Assembly: GCA_014381945.1 (NCBI GenBank)
Contig: JACNKQ010000024.1
Span: 18,082-82,081, forward strand
DNA: 64,000 nucleotides
Direction of reading: 5' to 3'
DNA from: Actinomycetota bacterium
GTDB lineage: Bacteria; Actinomycetota; Acidimicrobiia; Acidimicrobiales; MedAcidi-G1
This document shows positions 62,072 to 64,000 of the stretch, in pieces (position 1 is the first letter of the stretch; each line of letters begins with the position of its first letter). Made by a program: the position numbers and the translations under genes. The notes under the pieces are model-generated. The model was not told where the DNA came from and searched no databases. It saw only the letters and a program-made list of their open reading frames with translations.

Positions 62072-62271
62072 GTGCTCAGTGGTCGGTGCAGGTTCGCTGA
62101 TGCAACAAGCATGGTTCGTGGCCGTCCGATCCTGTAGGGACGAACGTCCCGATTTCTGGGCGGGCGGAGGTGGCGTCGGGAGTTCCGGTCCGGGACCGAC
62201 CCCGGTGGATGATCAGAAGCAACATTCATTACGCTGCGACGCGTTCGGCAACGATGCGAGAGGAACACCCC

Positions 62272-63726
62272 TTGGAACTCCAGGACCCGACCCTTCTTAG
62301 GACGCAGGCGTACATCGGCGGCGCATGGGTCGATGCCGACTCGGGCGCCACCTTCGAGGTTACCGACCCTGCCACCGGAGAAGTCGTGGCCACTGTTGCC
62401 GACCTCGGTGTCGAAGAGACCCGTCGGGCCATCGACCTGGCGGAAGTAGCGCAGAAGGCCTGGGCGGCTCGCACCGCCAAGGACCGGGGCGTGATCCTGC
62501 GCCGCTGGTACGAGCTGTTCCTCGAGCACAAGGAGGACCTCGCCCGGATCATGACCCTCGAGATGGGCAAACCCATCGGCGAATCCCGCGGCGAGGTCGT
62601 CTACGCCGCCAACTTCATCGACTGGTTCGCCGAGGAGGGCAAGCGGGCCTACGGCGAGGTCATCCCCACCCACGACCCGACCAAGCGGCTGCTGGTGCTC
62701 AAGCAGCCGATCGGCGTTGTGTCGGCCATCACGCCCTGGAACTTCCCGCAGGCCATGATCACCCGCAAGGTCGCCCCGGCCCTCGCCGCCGGCTGCGCAA
62801 GCCTCGTGCGCCCGGCCAGCGAGACCCCGCTGAGCGCCCTCGCCGCCGCCGAGTTGGCAGACAGGGCCGGCCTGCCCGGCGGACTGCTCAACGTCATCCC
62901 CGCAACCGACAGCCCCGGCGTCGGCCGTGAACTCACCACCAACCCGACGATCCGCAAGATCTCGTTCACCGGCTCGACGCCGATCGGCAAGCTGCTCCTC
63001 CAACAGGCCGCCGGCACCGTCAAGAAGGCATCGATGGAGTTGGGCGGCAACGCCCCGTTCATCGTGTTCGACGACGCCGACGTCGATGCCGCCGTCGAGG
63101 GCGCCATCGTCTCGAAGTACCGCAACAGCGGCCAGACCTGCGTGTGCGCCAACCGCTTTCTCGTCCAGGACGGCGTCTACGACGAGTTCGCCAAGAAGTT
63201 CGCCGAGGCCGTCGCCGAGCTCAAGGTCGGACCCGGCATCGACGAGAGCAGCGAGATCGGCCCGCTCGTCAACGAGGCAGCCATCGACAAGGTCGAAGAG
63301 CTCGTGCAGGGCGCCCTCGCCGAGGGGGCGGCCGTGCTCACCGGTGGGCGCCGACACGACCTGGGGCGCACCTACTACGAGGTCACCATCCTCACCGACG
63401 TCACCCCCGACATGGTGATCCACGGCGAAGAGATCTTCGGCCCGGTGGCGCCGCTGTTCCGGTTCGCCAGCGAGGAGGAGGGGATCGCCATCGCCAACGA
63501 CACCGAGTACGGCCTGGCCGCCTACTTCTACGCCGCCGACATGGGCCGCATCTGGCGGGTCAGCGAGGGCCTCGACTACGGGATGGTCGGCGTGAACACA
63601 GGCCTCATCTCCACCGAGGTGGCGCCGTTCGGCGGCTTCAAGGAATCGGGTATCGGCCGGGAGGGCTCGCACCACGGTCTCGACGAGTACCTCGAGACCA
63701 AGTACATCGCCATCGGCGGGGTGTAG
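62272..63726 (+). CDS. gabD: NAD(P)-dependent succinate-semialdehyde dehydrogenase
   Basis: A 484-residue aldehyde dehydrogenase of the GabD type. Segments: PWNFPQAMITRKVAPALAAG, ISFTGSTPIGKLLLQQAAGT (NAD(P)-binding, about residue 220), MELGGNAPFIVFDDADVDAA (Glu active site, about 255) and SGQTCVCANRFLVQDGVYD (catalytic Cys, about 290), plus EIFGPVAPLFRF near the C-terminus. I take TTG 62272 as start: it lies 8 nt after AGAGGA and makes the N-terminus (MELQDPTLLRTQAYIGG) align with E. coli GabD (482 residues), while ATG 62254 has no ribosome site. Oxidises succinate semialdehyde to succinate. Confidence 0.9.
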   Translation: MELQDPTLLRTQAYIGGAWVDADSGATFEVTDPATGEVVATVADLGVEETRRAIDLAEVAQKAWAARTAKDRGVILRRWYELFLEHKEDLARIMTLEMGKPIGESRGEVVYAANFIDWFAEEGKRAYGEVIPTHDPTKRLLVLKQPIGVVSAITPWNFPQAMITRKVAPALAAGCASLVRPASETPLSALAAAELADRAGLPGGLLNVIPATDSPGVGRELTTNPTIRKISFTGSTPIGKLLLQQAAGTVKKASMELGGNAPFIVFDDADVDAAVEGAIVSKYRNSGQTCVCANRFLVQDGVYDEFAKKFAEAVAELKVGPGIDESSEIGPLVNEAAIDKVEELVQGALAEGAAVLTGGRRHDLGRTYYEVTILTDVTPDMVIHGEEIFGPVAPLFRFASEEEGIAIANDTEYGLAAYFYAADMGRIWRVSEGLDYGMVGVNTGLISTEVAPFGGFKESGIGREGSHHGLDEYLETKYIAIGGV

Positions 63727-63775
63727 CCGGGTCTCTCTGCGCCGGCGGACGGGGATCGGGGGCCGGGCACGTACC

Positions 63776-64000
63776 GGGTCCGGGGCGGTTGTCGCACCCC
63801 TTGGTCATGATGTGGGCATGGTTTCTACGAGCATTGCTGCTGCCGGGTCCGGGTCGGTTGTCGCACCCCTTGGTCATGATGTGGGCATGGTTTCTACGAG
63901 CATTGCTGCTGCCGGGTCCGGGTCGGTTGTCGCACCCCTTGGTCATGATGTGGGCATGGTTTCTACGAGCATTGCTGCTGCCGGGTCCGGGTCGGTTGTC
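63776..64000 (+). repeat. 69-bp tandem repeat, about 3.3 copies, running off the window end
   Basis: Unit of 69 bp repeated from 63776 (copies beginning near 63776, 63845 and 63914, fourth truncated at 64000), differing at one position in the first copy. Being 23 codons long, the repeat keeps frame: one plus-strand frame from the ATG at 63818 reads as a 23-residue peptide repeated, each copy starting MVSTSIAAAGSGSVVAPLGH and ending DVG. No stop before the window edge. May be a repeat-containing protein start, a VNTR, or an assembly artefact. Confidence 0.8.
63818..64000 (+). CDS. Partial ORF made of 23-residue repeats, cut by window end
   Basis: Open frame of 61 codons from ATG 63818 to the window edge with no stop. 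Each 23-residue repeat begins MVSTSIAAAGSGSVVAPLGH and closes with DVG; the residues are small and mildly hydrophobic (Ser, Ala, Gly, Val). No ribosome site was evident. Family unknown. I list it as a possible gene because three copies keep frame; it may be non-coding. Confidence 0.3.
   Translation, partial: MVSTSIAAAGSGSVVAPLGHDVGMVSTSIAAAGSGSVVAPLGHDVGMVSTSIAAAGSGSVV

Noticed and set aside
63638..63946. Minus-strand repeat protein over the 69-bp repeat
   Set aside because: Its N-terminal part overlaps the repeat and its C-terminal part is the complement of gabD; Arg/Pro-rich, no domain.
63776..64000. CRISPR array
   Set aside because: Units are contiguous 69-bp copies with no spacers.

Overview
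The window is GC-rich and gene-dense, and looks like chromosomal DNA of an actinobacterium. The gene order phoH - ybeY - CBS-domain protein - era - (dinG) - uppS - recO - glyS - dnaG - rpoD (27.5-40 kb) is the housekeeping order seen in Actinobacteria. F420-type oxidoreductases, SCO6745-family proteins and many acyl-CoA enzymes fit the same phylum. The class Acidimicrobiia is my best guess, but this is inference from gene content only. No insertion sequence, phage or CRISPR array was seen.

Layout. 0-8.3 kb: fatty-acid/alcohol catabolism genes (acyl-CoA synthetase, TetR plus diiron protein, enoyl-CoA hydratase, 2,4-dienoyl-CoA-reductase-like SDR, LLM oxidoreductase, second diiron protein). 8.3-12.1 kb: a minus-strand redox operon of lipid kinase, SelW-like selenoprotein, rubrerythrin, CCG-domain Fe-S protein and DUF3501. 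12.1-14.7 kb: cupredoxin lipoprotein, PuuD-like membrane protein and a P450. 14.7-22 kb: a long minus-strand run that begins with two overlapping selenoprotein genes and continues through a cysteine-free thioredoxin-fold protein, an LLM oxidoreductase, a hydroxyacid dehydrogenase, a MauE/DoxX membrane protein, an SCO6745 protein and an acyl-CoA synthetase. 22-27.4 kb: MBL-fold hydrolase, flavin reductase, gamma carbonic anhydrase, alpha/beta hydrolase, sufB. 27.5-40 kb: the housekeeping block, ending with tRNA-Asn. 40-64 kb: accessory and envelope genes (Thr/Pro-linker lipoproteins, nitroreductases, glycosyltransferase, TauD-like dioxygenase, serine hydrolase), tRNA-Ile2 and tRNA-Val, a HicAB toxin-antitoxin pair, a succinate-semialdehyde dehydrogenase, and an in-frame 69-bp tandem repeat running off the window end.

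The main result is three genes interrupted by an in-frame TGA that are best read as selenoproteins: a CxxU SelW-like protein (10894-11163), a UGSC-family protein (19991-20521), and a thioredoxin-domain protein joined through a Sec-Gly-Ser motif to a large UGSC-partner domain (20518-21966). In each case the TGA lies in the expected redox motif, the frame continues with family-like sequence, and a perfect hairpin with a short G-containing loop starts within 12-14 nt of the TGA, as expected of a bacterial SECIS. The last two genes overlap by 4 nt and head what may be a selenium-dependent thiol-redox operon that ordinary gene callers would break up. No selA, selB, selC or selD lies in the window, so the machinery has to be sought elsewhere in the genome.
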